From Actinoplanes cyaneus (GTDB taxonomy: Bacteria > Actinomycetota > Actinomycetes > Mycobacteriales > Micromonosporaceae), in the NCBI RefSeq assembly GCF_016862095.1, contig NZ_BOMH01000051.1, positions 1 through 64,000 of the forward strand: a stretch of 64,000 nucleotides of DNA, in the 5' to 3' direction. The translations under genes and the position numbers were made by a program. Of this stretch, positions 53,032 through 61,274 are shown piece after piece (the stretch's first letter is position 1; each line of letters opens with the position of its first letter). A model generated the notes under the pieces. It saw only the letters and a program-made list of their open reading frames with translations, searched no databases and was not told where the DNA came from.

Positions 53032-53892
53032 ATGACCGTGCTCCGCCCGGACGGCTCCGAGCCCCCGGAGCCGGCGCCGGAGGAGCCGGCCGCCGGCCGG
53101 GTGGCCCGGTGGAACAGTCCGGAGCGGCGCCGCCAGGCCCTGATCGCCCTGGTCGCGGTCTGGGCCGTGGTGATCACCGTGGTGGCGTTCACCCGCGGTG
53201 GCGACAGTGGACAGAGCCCGCAGGCGGCCGCGCCCAGACCGTCCCCGTCGGCGTCGCAGGGCCCGCTCGCGGTCTCCCAGATCTACCAGACGATGCTGCC
53301 CTCGGTGGTGCTGATCCAGACCACCGGCCACGACGCGAAGAAGGCCGTCGAGTCGGCCACCGGCACGGGCGTGATCGCGAATGCCGACGGCACCGTGATG
53401 ACCGCCAATCACGTGATCGACGGCGCCGAGACCATCAAACTGACGTACGCGGACGGAAGCTCCTCGTCGGCGAAGGTCGCCGATGCGAACCCCGAGCAGG
53501 ACATCGCCACCCTCACCCCGGAGAAGCTGCCGGAGACGCTGGTCCCGGCCGTGCTCGGCGGCGGCGTGCAGGTCGGCGACCCGGTCGTCGCGATCGGCAA
53601 CCCGCTCGGCCTGGTCGACTCGACCAGCAGCGGCGTCGTCTCCGGGCTGGACCGCAAGCTCACCCGCGAGGCGACGGACGACATCGCGGGGCTGATCCAA
53701 TTCGACGCGGCGGTCAACCCGGGCAACTCGGGCGGCCCGCTCGTCAACGACCAGGGTCAGGTGGTCGGGATCGTGGTGGCGCTGGCCAACCCGACCGACG
53801 CGGGCACCTTCATCGGCATCGGGTTCGCCGTCCCGATCGGCGCCGCCATCGGCGGCGGTGAGAACGGCGACGGCCGCGCACCACCACTGTGA
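53032..53892 (+). CDS. Membrane-anchored trypsin-like (Deg/HtrA) protease, no PDZ
   Basis: A 286-residue protein: a short cytoplasmic leader, one helix (ALIALVAVWAVVITVVAF, about 36-53), a Pro/Ser linker, and a trypsin-like domain outside the cell. The catalytic triad is visible: His in MTANHVID, Asp in QDIATL, Ser in NPGNSGGPL. No PDZ domain follows, unlike most HtrA proteins. It starts at ATG 53032; GTG at 53029 is an alternative. It ends 25 bases before the MoxR gene and may be co-transcribed with that operon, perhaps as an envelope-stress component. Confidence 0.92.
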   Translation: MTVLRPDGSEPPEPAPEEPAAGRVARWNSPERRRQALIALVAVWAVVITVVAFTRGGDSGQSPQAAAPRPSPSASQGPLAVSQIYQTMLPSVVLIQTTGHDAKKAVESATGTGVIANADGTVMTANHVIDGAETIKLTYADGSSSSAKVADANPEQDIATLTPEKLPETLVPAVLGGGVQVGDPVVAIGNPLGLVDSTSSGVVSGLDRKLTREATDDIAGLIQFDAAVNPGNSGGPLVNDQGQVVGIVVALANPTDAGTFIGIGFAVPIGAAIGGGENGDGRAPPL

Positions 53893-53917
53893 GACAGAGC
53901 GACCAGAGGACGGATAC

Positions 53918-54910
53918 ATGAGCTGGACCGACGCCCCGCCGGCCTCCGCCGGACCGATCGAGAAGGTGCTCTACGAGGTCAAGAAGACCATCGTGGGCCA
54001 GGACATCCTGCTCGAGCGGCTGATCGTGGCCCTGCTCGCGCGCGGTCACATCCTGGTCGAGGGCGTTCCCGGGCTGGCCAAGACCCTGGCCGTGAAGTCG
54101 CTCGCGGAGGCGATCGGCGGGGACTTCCACCGCGTCCAGTTCACCCCCGACCTGGTCCCCGCGGACATCGTCGGCACCCGCGTCTACCACCAGCCGAGCG
54201 GCGAGTTCCAGGTGCAGCTCGGCCCGGTCTTCACGAACCTGCTGCTCGCCGACGAGATCAACCGCGCGCCGGCCAAGGTGCAGTCCGCGCTGCTGGAGAC
54301 CATGCAGGAGCGGCAGGTCACGATCGGCCGGGAGACCCACAAGCTGCCGAACCCGTTCCTGGTCATGGCCACCCAGAACCCGATCGAGAGCGAGGGCGTC
54401 TATCCGCTGCCCGAGGCGCAGGTCGACCGGTTCATGATGAAGGTGGTGATCGGCTACCCGACGCCCACCGAGGAGTTCGTGGTCGTCGAGCGGGCGCTCG
54501 CGCCGGCCGCGGTCATCCAGCGCATCATCGACCCGGAGACGCTGGTCACCCTGCAGCAGGCCGCCGATCAGGTGTACGTCGACCCGTCGCTGATCGAGTT
54601 CGCGGTGCAGCTCGCCAACGCGTCGCGCGACCCGTCCCGTGCCGGCCTCACCGACCTCGCCAAGTATGTGACGTTCGGCGCCAGCCCCCGATCGTCGATC
54701 AGTCTCGTGCTGGCGGCGCGGGCTCTCGCGTACATCCGCGGTCGTGAGTACGTGGTGCCGGAGGACCTTGCCGACCTGGCGCTCGACGTGATGCGCCACC
54801 GGATGGTGCTCTCCTACGAGGCGCTCTCCGACGACGTCACGGCCGACCTGATCCTCTCCAAGATCATGGCGAACCTGTCGTTCCCGGAGCCGACCGGCCG
54901 GGGCCGCTGA
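53918..54910 (+). CDS. MoxR-family AAA+ ATPase
   Basis: A 330-residue AAA_3/MoxR ATPase from the ATG at 53918, with AGAGGA upstream. Walker A reads EGVPGLAKT, Walker B LLADEINRA, sensor 1 ATQNPIE, arginine-finger region EAQVDRFMMKV. MoxR proteins work as chaperones with VWA proteins, which are encoded three and four genes down. Gene order moxR-DUF58-VWA-VWA is the classic one. Confidence 0.95.
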   Translation: MSWTDAPPASAGPIEKVLYEVKKTIVGQDILLERLIVALLARGHILVEGVPGLAKTLAVKSLAEAIGGDFHRVQFTPDLVPADIVGTRVYHQPSGEFQVQLGPVFTNLLLADEINRAPAKVQSALLETMQERQVTIGRETHKLPNPFLVMATQNPIESEGVYPLPEAQVDRFMMKVVIGYPTPTEEFVVVERALAPAAVIQRIIDPETLVTLQQAADQVYVDPSLIEFAVQLANASRDPSRAGLTDLAKYVTFGASPRSSISLVLAARALAYIRGREYVVPEDLADLALDVMRHRMVLSYEALSDDVTADLILSKIMANLSFPEPTGRGR

Positions 54911-54913
54911 CCC

Positions 54914-55822
54914 ATGGCGACACCCTCCGACCGGCTGCTGCGGCGCCTGGAGTGGCAGCTCGGACGCCGCCTCGACGGGCGGTTGCAGGGCGCGTACCGC
55001 ACGGTGTGGCACGGCGCCGGGATCGACTTCACCGACCTGCGCGCCTACACGCCGGAGGACGACGTCCGGCACATCGACTGGAACGTGACGGCGCGCCTGG
55101 ACGAGCCGTTCGTCAGGCAGTACACGGAGGATCGCGAGCTCACCGCCTGGCTGGTGATCGACAGATCCGCCTCGATGCGGTTCGGGGGACACGACGGCAA
55201 GGAGTCGGTCGCCACCGAGCTGGCGGTCAGCCTCGCCAAACTCGTGTCCAAGGGCGGCAACCGGGTCGGCGCGATCCTGTTCGACAACGCGGTGCACCAG
55301 GTCATCCCGCCGCGCGGTGGCCGCGACCAGATCCTCCGGATCGGCCACGAGTTGCTGAAAACCGCGCCGGCCGGTAAGCCGCCGAAGAAGTCGAAGCAGC
55401 CGGCGCCCACGACGGATCTCACCGCGATGCTCGACCTCGCGGCGGTGACCACGTCCCGGCGCCGCAGCCTCATCTTCGTGATGTCCGACTTCATCGGCGA
55501 CCCCGGCTGGGACCGCCCGCTCGGCATGCTCACCCACCGCCACGAGGTCGTCTGCGTCCGGGTCGTCGACCCCGCCGAGCTGGACCTTCCCGACCTCGGC
55601 GTGATCCTGGTCGAGGACGCCGAGACGGGCGAGCAGATCCTGGTCGACACCAGCGATCCGTTGCTGCGCAGCCGCCTCGCGACGCAGGTCGGCGCGCGGG
55701 AGACCGAGCTCACCGGGGCGATGCGCCGGGCGGGCGTCGCGGCCCACCGGATCACCACGGATCAGGACCTGATGTCAGCGCTCGTGCAGATGGTCCGGGC
55801 GTCGGGACGAGGCCGCCGATGA
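54914..55822 (+). CDS. DUF58 protein
   Basis: A 302-residue protein with the DUF58 hallmark GAGIDFTDLRAYTPEDDVRHIDWNVTARLDEPFVRQYTEDRE (core about residues 34-75), followed by a VWA-like fold (WLVIDRSASMRFGG). It starts three bases after the MoxR stop and overlaps the next gene by four bases. It is a standard partner in MoxR/VWA systems, with a proposed role in complex assembly or folding. Confidence 0.95.
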   Translation: MATPSDRLLRRLEWQLGRRLDGRLQGAYRTVWHGAGIDFTDLRAYTPEDDVRHIDWNVTARLDEPFVRQYTEDRELTAWLVIDRSASMRFGGHDGKESVATELAVSLAKLVSKGGNRVGAILFDNAVHQVIPPRGGRDQILRIGHELLKTAPAGKPPKKSKQPAPTTDLTAMLDLAAVTTSRRRSLIFVMSDFIGDPGWDRPLGMLTHRHEVVCVRVVDPAELDLPDLGVILVEDAETGEQILVDTSDPLLRSRLATQVGARETELTGAMRRAGVAAHRITTDQDLMSALVQMVRASGRGRR

Positions 55823-56787
55823 GCTTCCTGTACCCGTACGTGCTGATCCTCGCGGTCCTGATCTCAGCCGTCGCCGTGGCCGCCTACCTCTCGTTGCAGC
55901 GGCGCCGTGCCGCCGCGCTCAGAGCGGCGGGTTTCGGCACGCTGACAGGCGGCGGCCTGCGGCGCCATCTGCCGTACGCCTTGCTCCTCGCCGCCCTGCC
56001 CATCCTGCTCGTGGGTCTGGCCCGGCCGCAGGCCCAGGTCGCGGTGCCGCGGGTGTCCGGCACCGTGCTGCTCGCGTTCGACATCTCCAACAGCATGGCC
56101 GCCACCGACGTCTCGCCGTCCCGGCTGGCCGCCGCGCAGGCCGCCGCCACCCAGTTCGTCGGCGAGCAGCCGGACACCGTCGACGTGGGCGTGCTCGTCT
56201 TCGGTGACCAGGCCCTGCTCACCCAGGCGCCGACCGCCGACCACACGGCCGCGACCGCCGCGATCGCCCGGGTGAAACCGAGCGGCGGCACCTCGCTCGG
56301 CCAGGCGATCCTCGTCGGGCTCGGCACGATCACCGGCAAACCGGTCAGCCTCCCGGCCGACGGGAGCGCCCCCGACACCAGCGCGCTCGGCTACTGGCCG
56401 TCAGCGACGATCGTCGCCTTCTCCGACGGTGAGAACACCGGCGGGCCGGACGCGGAAGCCGCCGCCGAGCTGGCCGCCGCGGCCGGCGTGCGGATCCAGA
56501 CGGTCGGCGTCGGCACGGCGAAGGGCGCGACCGTCAAGGTCGACGGCTATCAGCTCAACACCGCGCTGGACGAGAGCACCCTGACCGCGGTCGCGCAGGT
56601 CACCGGCGGGGCGTACCACGCGGCCGGCGACGCCGACACCCTGAACGACACCACGAAGTCGATCGACCTGCGGCTGACCACGAAGAAGGAGCCGCTGGAG
56701 CTGACCGCCCCGTTCGCCGGGGCCGCCCTGCTGCTGCTGGCGCTCGGCGGGCTGCTCGGCACCCGCTGGCACGGAAGGATCGTCTGA
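55819..56787 (+). CDS. VWA-domain membrane protein (BatA-like)
   Basis: A 322-residue protein: N-terminal helix, a second helix (about 55-70), a VWA domain with the metal-binding DISNSM motif and downstream FSDGENTGG, and a C-terminal helix (APFAGAALLLLALGGLLG). The VWA domain is outside or at the membrane face and binds a partner through Mg2+. It overlaps the next gene by one base (TGATG). Confidence 0.93.
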   Translation: MSFLYPYVLILAVLISAVAVAAYLSLQRRRAAALRAAGFGTLTGGGLRRHLPYALLLAALPILLVGLARPQAQVAVPRVSGTVLLAFDISNSMAATDVSPSRLAAAQAAATQFVGEQPDTVDVGVLVFGDQALLTQAPTADHTAATAAIARVKPSGGTSLGQAILVGLGTITGKPVSLPADGSAPDTSALGYWPSATIVAFSDGENTGGPDAEAAAELAAAAGVRIQTVGVGTAKGATVKVDGYQLNTALDESTLTAVAQVTGGAYHAAGDADTLNDTTKSIDLRLTTKKEPLELTAPFAGAALLLLALGGLLGTRWHGRIV

Positions 56788-57869
56788 TGTCGTTCCACTG
56801 GCCGTGGGCGCTGGCCGCGCTGCTGGTCGTGCCGCTGCTGCTGCTGGCCCGCTGGTTCCTGAACCGCCGCCGCAAGCGCAATGCGGTGACCGTCTCCAGC
56901 GTCGCCCTGATCCGGGCCGCGCTGCCGGGCCGGTCCGCGTGGCGCCGGCGCATCCCGGTCTACCTCTTCCTGGCCGGCCTGGTGGCGCTCAGCGGCGCCC
57001 TCGCCCGGCCGCAGGCCCGGCTGTCGGTGCCGTCCAACAACACGTCGATCCTGCTGGCCATCGACGTCTCCGGCTCGATGTGCAGCACCGACGTCCAGCC
57101 GAACCGGCTCTCCGCGGCGGTCGACGCGGCCCGCAAGTTCGTCGAGGGGCAGGGCGACGGCACCAAGATCGGGCTGGTCGCGTTCTCCGGCATCGCCGGC
57201 CTGCTGGTCACCCCGACCACCGACAAGGACAAGCTGCTCGACGCGATCGACACCCTCAAGACCGCCCGCGGCACCGCGATCGGCCAGGCGATCCTCACCT
57301 CGATCGACGCGATCGCGGAGATGAACCCGGACGTCGCCGCGACCGGCGCGGACCTGGGTGACGCCGCCCCGCCCGCGGCCGGCGACTACCAGCCGGACAC
57401 GATCGTGGTGCTCACCGACGGCTCGAACACCACCGGCGTCGACCCGGTCACCGCGGCCGAGCAGGCCGCGGCCCGCCGGGTCCGGGTCTTCACGATCGGC
57501 TTCGGCACGACCACCCCGTCCCAGATGGTGTGCACCGCCGACCAGGTCAGCGGCGACTCGTTCATGGGCGGTGGCGGATTCCGCGGCGGCGGCGGCTTCG
57601 GCGGCGGCGGCCGTGGCCGGGTCCAGGAGATCGACGAGGACGCGCTGACCAAGGTCGCCGACCTGACCGGCGGTCAGTACTTCAAGGCCCAGGACGCGGA
57701 CGAGCTCAACGGCGTCCTCGGCGACCTGCCCAAGGAGATCGGCCTGCACAAGGAGAACGTCGAGATCAGCTTCTGGTTCGTGCTGGCCGGCGCGCTCCTG
57801 GTCGTCACCGGCACCGGGCTCTCCCTCTGGTGGAACCGCGGTCCCCGGCCGGCGGCGCCCCGGCGTTGA
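56787..57869 (+). CDS. VWA-domain membrane protein, second paralogue
   Basis: A 360-residue paralogue of the previous gene. Helices at both ends enclose a VWA domain with DVSGSM and LTDGSNTTG. A Gly-rich insertion (GGGGFRGGGGFGGGGRGR, about residues 258-275) is unusual and absent from the upstream paralogue. It ends the MoxR operon. Confidence 0.93.
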   Translation: MSFHWPWALAALLVVPLLLLARWFLNRRRKRNAVTVSSVALIRAALPGRSAWRRRIPVYLFLAGLVALSGALARPQARLSVPSNNTSILLAIDVSGSMCSTDVQPNRLSAAVDAARKFVEGQGDGTKIGLVAFSGIAGLLVTPTTDKDKLLDAIDTLKTARGTAIGQAILTSIDAIAEMNPDVAATGADLGDAAPPAAGDYQPDTIVVLTDGSNTTGVDPVTAAEQAAARRVRVFTIGFGTTTPSQMVCTADQVSGDSFMGGGGFRGGGGFGGGGRGRVQEIDEDALTKVADLTGGQYFKAQDADELNGVLGDLPKEIGLHKENVEISFWFVLAGALLVVTGTGLSLWWNRGPRPAAPRR

Positions 57870-58030
57870 GCTGTCCGGAGCCCGAGCCCCCGGGGCTCGA
57901 GCCGTCCGGGGCCCGAGCCGTCTGAAAGGGTGCGCTCGCCCGACGTTCAATGATCCGGGACCGGTCGAACGGATGGCCCGCCGGAATCCGTACTCATGCG
58001 AGATTGGCGCGCGTGTTCGAGGAGGCCCCG

Positions 58031-58222
58031 ATGATGGAAGAAGCATTTGTGGCGTACACCGCCGGTCACGCCGACGGCTCGGCCGGGCGGCGTGACGCGC
58101 AACTCGCCGAGGACCCGGAGACCGGGTCGGACTACCGGATCGGCGTGGTCGACGGCAGCGTGGCGGCGTTCCAGGCCGAGCTGATCGCCGAGGTCCGCCG
58201 TCTCCTGGGCGAGTCCCGCTGA
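58031..58222 (+). CDS. Small hypothetical protein, 63 aa
   Basis: An acidic protein starting at MMEEAFVAYTAGHADGSAGRRD with GAGGAGG upstream, which argues that it is real. No family recognised. It is about 160 bases downstream of the second VWA gene and precedes hairpin copy D. Confidence 0.65.
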   Translation: MMEEAFVAYTAGHADGSAGRRDAQLAEDPETGSDYRIGVVDGSVAAFQAELIAEVRRLLGESR

Positions 58223-58228
58223 ACTCCC

Positions 58229-58266
58229 GGCTGGTCCGCTCGGGTGAACCACCGTGCAGACCAGCC
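58229..58266. terminator. Imperfect hairpin, possible decayed relative of the dispersed family
   Basis: GGCTGGTC and GACCAGCC form the outer stem, with further imperfect pairing inward. It lies seven bases after the small hypothetical gene and 18 bases before hairpin copy D, whose outer arms begin with the same GCTGGTC word. Confidence 0.5.
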
Positions 58267-58283
58267 GCGGTTCGCGCTTGTCA

Positions 58284-58334
58284 GCTGGTCCTCACGGTCG
58301 TTGTCTCGTCCCGACAACCACCGTGAGGACCAGC
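58284..58334. repeat. Dispersed hairpin repeat, copy D
   Basis: Two 22-base arms (core CTGGTCCTCACGGTCGTTGT) with one mismatch and the loop TCGTCCC, the reverse complement of GGGACGA. Reverse orientation, like copy A. It is found between the small hypothetical gene and tRNA cluster 2. Confidence 0.8.
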
Positions 58335-58438
58335 CGCCTTTCGAGCAGCGCGTGATGTGCGTGCCGGGTGCGCGACCGTGGCTGAACTGCCCAGACCAGC
58401 GCTTCCGCTGCCGAAGTGCGTGCGGTGGTGACCCCGCT

Positions 58439-58468
58439 TTGGCATCGGGCCGGGGGCTCGGCTAAGGT
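58439..58468 (+). promoter_or_regulatory. Promoter of tRNA cluster 2
   Basis: TTGGCA (58439-58444), 18 bases, TAAGGT (58463-58468), 32 bases before tRNA-Gly. It matches the promoter of cluster 1 in spacing and sequence. Confidence 0.6.
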
Positions 58469-58500
58469 TTCATTCGTCGCCGGGGAGACCGGGCGGCAAC

Positions 58501-58573
58501 GCGGACGTAGCGCAGCTGGTAGCGCATCACCTTGCCAAGGTGAGGGTCGCGGGTTCGAATCCCGTCGTCCGCT
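58501..58573 (+). tRNA. tRNA-Gly (GCC), copy 2
   Basis: Acceptor GCGGACG/CGTCCGC, anticodon GCC at 58534-58536, T arm identical to copy 1. The acceptor pair that is A-T in copy 1 is C-G here, a compensated change. Confidence 0.97.
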
Positions 58574-58613
58574 CGGAGAGGCTGTTGCGGTTCCACGTGG
58601 CACCGGCCGGCTC

Positions 58614-58684
58614 GGTGGAGTGGCCGAGAGGCGAGGCAACGGCCTGCAAAGCCGTGTACACGGGTTCAAATCCCGTCTCCACCT
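58614..58684 (+). tRNA. tRNA-Cys (GCA), copy 2
   Basis: Identical to copy 1 at 45829; anticodon GCA at 58646-58648. Confidence 0.97.
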
Positions 58685-58695
58685 CGCAGTGTTGC

Positions 58696-58767
58696 GGGCG
58701 ATTGGCGCAGCGGGAGCGCGCTTCCTTGACACGGAAGAGGTCACTGGTTCGATCCCAGTATCGCCCA
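58696..58767 (+). tRNA. tRNA-Val (GAC), copy 2
   Basis: Identical to copy 1 at 45911; anticodon GAC at 58728-58730. The three bases after the discriminator are CCA, so here the 3' end may be encoded. Confidence 0.97.
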
Positions 58768-58785
58768 CCAACAATCTTCGCTTCT

Positions 58786-58808
58786 GAGCCGCCCTTTCCG
58801 GGTGGCTC
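58786..58808 (+). terminator. Terminator of tRNA cluster 2
   Basis: GAGCCGCCC and GGGTGGCTC form a nine-pair stem with one G-T wobble around TTTCC, 18 bases after tRNA-Val, followed by GTCGTGTTT. It is unrelated in sequence to the terminator of cluster 1. Confidence 0.7.
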
Positions 58809-58935
58809 GTCGTGTTTCCGGGCACGTTGCCATTCTCCTGAGCTGCCAAGGGCGTGTTGTGGAATCCTGCCTCTGCCGGCCATACGCCTGACCTCGCCGC
58901 AGCCCGGTTGAATCTCACAACGCGCCTCGGAGCGG

Positions 58936-59604
58936 TCAGGGGCGGTGTCGGTCGACGAGGCCGTTCTCGTAGGCGGCGATGACCAGCTGGGCGCGGTCCC
59001 GGGCATGGAGCTTGGCCAGCAGGTTGCCGACGTGGGTCTTCACGGTCTTGACCGAGATGTCGAGGGCGCTGACGATCTCCTGGTTGGAGAGGCCCCGGGC
59101 GATCAGCAGCAGCACCTGGGTCTCCCGGTCGGTGAGGACGCTCAGGTCGCCGGCGGGGGTGGTGGCCGGCCGGCTGACGTAGTGGTCGATCAGGCGGGTC
59201 AGGATGGCCGGGGCGAACAACGACTCGCCGGCGTGGGTGCGGTGCACGGCGTCCAGCAGCTCGCCGGGGTGCGCGTCCTTCAGCAGGAACCCGCTGGCGC
59301 CGGCCCGGAGCGCGCCGTAGACGTACTCGTCCAGCTCGTACATGCTCAGCACCAGGACACGGCTGGCGGTCAACCGCGGATCGGCGGTGATCTCGCGGGT
59401 GGCCTCGATGCCGTCACCGCCCGGCATGCGGATGTCCATCAGGATCACGTCGGGCGTGAGCCGCCGGGTCAGGTCGACGGCCTCGGCGCCGGTGGCGGCC
59501 TGCGCCACGGTGGTCAGGGCCGGGTCGCCGTCGACCAGGATGGCCAGGCTGTGACGCATGAGCGGCTGGTCGTCGGCGATGAGCACCCGGATCCCGCCGG
59601 TCAT
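58936..59604 (-). CDS. LuxR/NarL-family response regulator
   Basis: A 222-residue regulator. Receiver: IADDQPLMRHS, phosphoacceptor Asp in VILMDIRMPGGDG, Lys in FLLKDAHP. C-terminal LuxR-type HTH: LTDRETQVLLLIARGLSNQEIVSALDISVKTVKTHVGNLLAKL. Its ATG overlaps the stop of the kinase gene by four bases. With the kinase it probably controls the divergent ABC transporter through the inverted repeat at 60484-60526. Confidence 0.94.
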   Translation of the reverse strand: MTGGIRVLIADDQPLMRHSLAILVDGDPALTTVAQAATGAEAVDLTRRLTPDVILMDIRMPGGDGIEATREITADPRLTASRVLVLSMYELDEYVYGALRAGASGFLLKDAHPGELLDAVHRTHAGESLFAPAILTRLIDHYVSRPATTPAGDLSVLTDRETQVLLLIARGLSNQEIVSALDISVKTVKTHVGNLLAKLHARDRAQLVIAAYENGLVDRHRP

Positions 59605-60455
59605 CGGCTCGGCCGGTCGGGCAGGTGTGCGGCGACGCGGAATCGGCCCGCCACGGGGCCGGTGTGCAGCGTCCCGCCCAGGGCGGCCACCCGTGCGCGC
59701 AGGGCGTCGAGCCCATGGCCGGCGCCCGGCTGCGGCCGCCAGCCGTCCCGCGGGCCGGAGTCCTCGACGTCCACGACGATCGTCGCTGCCGCACGCCGGA
59801 CGCTGACCCGTGCGCGGACCGGCCCGGCGTGCCGGACGGTGTTGTTCAGGGCCTCGCGGACCACGGCGCAGACGGTGAGCTGCGTGCCCGCGGACACGTC
59901 ACCGACCTCGTCGAGGTGCAGCGACGCGGTCAGGCCGGCGGCGTTCGCGGCGGTCACGATCGCCGGGAGGTCGGCCAGCGTCTCGGCCGGGCGCAACGGC
60001 GCGGCGCCCGGGGCCCGCAGGACACCGAGCATCCGGCGCAGCTCGGTGGTGGTCTCGCGGCTGGTGCGCTCGATGTCGGCCAGGGCGTTCCCGCGCTCCG
60101 CCTCGCCTTCCGGGCCGCGCAGGCTGCGGGCGGCGGCGGCCCGGATCGTGATCAGCCCGAGCCCGTGGGAGACCAGGTCGTGCAGGTCGGCCGCGATCCG
60201 CAGCCGCTCCGTCTGGGCCGCCCGCTCCGCCGCCCAGGCCGCGAGCTCTTCCTCGTATCGCCGGCGTTGCGCCCGGGTGCGCGCGGCGGCCCAGCCCACC
60301 ACCGCGACGGTGAGCACGACGGCCACCGCGGCCACGGCCCGGCCGGCGCGCGGCCCGTCCACTCCGGTCGTGGTGAGCAGCAGGGCGAGGACGCCCAGCA
60401 CCGTGAGAGCGGCCGCCCACACGCGCGAGCGCCACGACGGCCTACCGGATTCCAT
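59601..60455 (-). CDS. Sensor histidine kinase (HisKA_3)
   Basis: A 284-residue kinase. Two N-terminal helices (about 12-28 and 38-57) with almost no outer loop, so it probably senses within the membrane. Phosphoacceptor box RIAADLHDLVSHGLGLITI; N box REALNNTVRHAG; G box GHGLDALRARVAALGG. Kinases of this 'intramembrane-sensing' size are usually paired with ABC exporters and respond to envelope or antibiotic stress, which fits the divergent ABC genes. Confidence 0.92.
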   Translation of the reverse strand: MESGRPSWRSRVWAAALTVLGVLALLLTTTGVDGPRAGRAVAAVAVVLTVAVVGWAAARTRAQRRRYEEELAAWAAERAAQTERLRIAADLHDLVSHGLGLITIRAAAARSLRGPEGEAERGNALADIERTSRETTTELRRMLGVLRAPGAAPLRPAETLADLPAIVTAANAAGLTASLHLDEVGDVSAGTQLTVCAVVREALNNTVRHAGPVRARVSVRRAAATIVVDVEDSGPRDGWRPQPGAGHGLDALRARVAALGGTLHTGPVAGRFRVAAHLPDRPSR

Positions 60456-60483
60456 CGTGGAAGCTTAGGCGTGGACTCGTCGC

Positions 60484-60526
60484 CTGCCATCGGACCACGG
60501 TCTGACGGACCAGGGTCCGATGGCAG
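60484..60526. promoter_or_regulatory. 13-bp inverted repeat between kinase and ABC genes
   Basis: CTGCCATCGGACC (60484-60496) and GGTCCGATGGCAG (60514-60526) are perfect inverted copies. A smaller inverted pair, GGTC-TGACG-GACC, is nested in the 17-base spacer. It lies 29 bases from the kinase start and the same distance from the ABC ATPase start, the right place for the response-regulator site. Confidence 0.6.
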
Positions 60527-60554
60527 CCGGGAAGTTCCGAGCTGGAATGGCCGC

Positions 60555-61274
60555 ATGCTTTCGATCGACGGTCTCACCAAGACGTACCGGGAACGCACCG
60601 TGCTCTCGGAGGTCTCCTTCCGCGCCGAGCCGGGGCGGGTGACCGGCTTCCTCGGCCCGAACGCGGCGGGGAAGTCGTCCACCCTGCGCATCCTGCTCGG
60701 CCTGGACAGGCCCACAGCCGGCGTCGCGCTGGTCGGTGGGCGTCCCTACCGGAGCCTGCCCGAGCCGCTGCGTGTGGTCGGGTCGATGCTGGACGGTTCG
60801 GGCGCGCACCGGTCGCGCACCGCTCGCGGGCATCTGCGTTGGCTGGCCCGTTCGCACGGCATCTCGGGCCGTCGCGTGACCGAGGTGCTCGAGCGGGCCG
60901 GGCTCGCGGACACCGGGCGACTCCGGGCCGGCCGCTTCTCGCTGGGCATGCGGCAGCGTCTCGGCCTGGCCGCGGCGCTGCTCGGTGAGCCGGACGTCCT
61001 GGTGCTCGACGAGCCGGCGAACGGCCTGGACCCGGAAGGTGTCCGCTGGTTGCGGTGCCTGGTGCGCGACCACGCGGCGGCCGGTGGCACGGTGCTGCTG
61101 TCCAGCCACGCGATGAGCGAGGTCGCCGCGGTCGCCGACGACCTGGTGGTCATCGCCGCGGGCCGGGTCATGGCCGCCGGCCCGCTCGCCCGGGTCACCG
61201 CCGGGTTCGCGACGCTCGAGGACGCGTTCTTCGCCCTGACCGGGGCCGGAAGCGGCATCGGCGGTGTGCGGTGA
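60555..61274 (+). CDS. ABC transporter ATP-binding protein
   Basis: A 239-residue ATPase from the ATG at 60555. Walker A reads GPNAAGKSS, where the usual residue before Ala is Gly and the last Ser is Thr; signature FSLGMRQRL; Walker B VLVLDEPANGLDP; switch His in LLSSHAM. It is of the drug or lantibiotic export type (two-gene system with the permease that follows). The GTG of the permease overlaps its stop. Confidence 0.94.
   Translation: MLSIDGLTKTYRERTVLSEVSFRAEPGRVTGFLGPNAAGKSSTLRILLGLDRPTAGVALVGGRPYRSLPEPLRVVGSMLDGSGAHRSRTARGHLRWLARSHGISGRRVTEVLERAGLADTGRLRAGRFSLGMRQRLGLAAALLGEPDVLVLDEPANGLDPEGVRWLRCLVRDHAAAGGTVLLSSHAMSEVAAVADDLVVIAAGRVMAAGPLARVTAGFATLEDAFFALTGAGSGIGGVR

Larger units (their letters stand above)
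58610..58768 (+). repeat. 159-bp perfect direct repeat, copy 2 (tRNA-Cys/Val)
   Basis: Identical to 45825-45983. The two copies bracket about 12.8 kb. Confidence 0.9.

Noticed and set aside
45719..58768. Genomic island integrated at a tRNA with direct-repeat att sites
   Set aside because: The repeats are whole tRNA genes with their own promoters, not 3'-end fragments, and no integrase, excisionase or plasmid gene lies between them. Content is mostly core actinobacterial operons.
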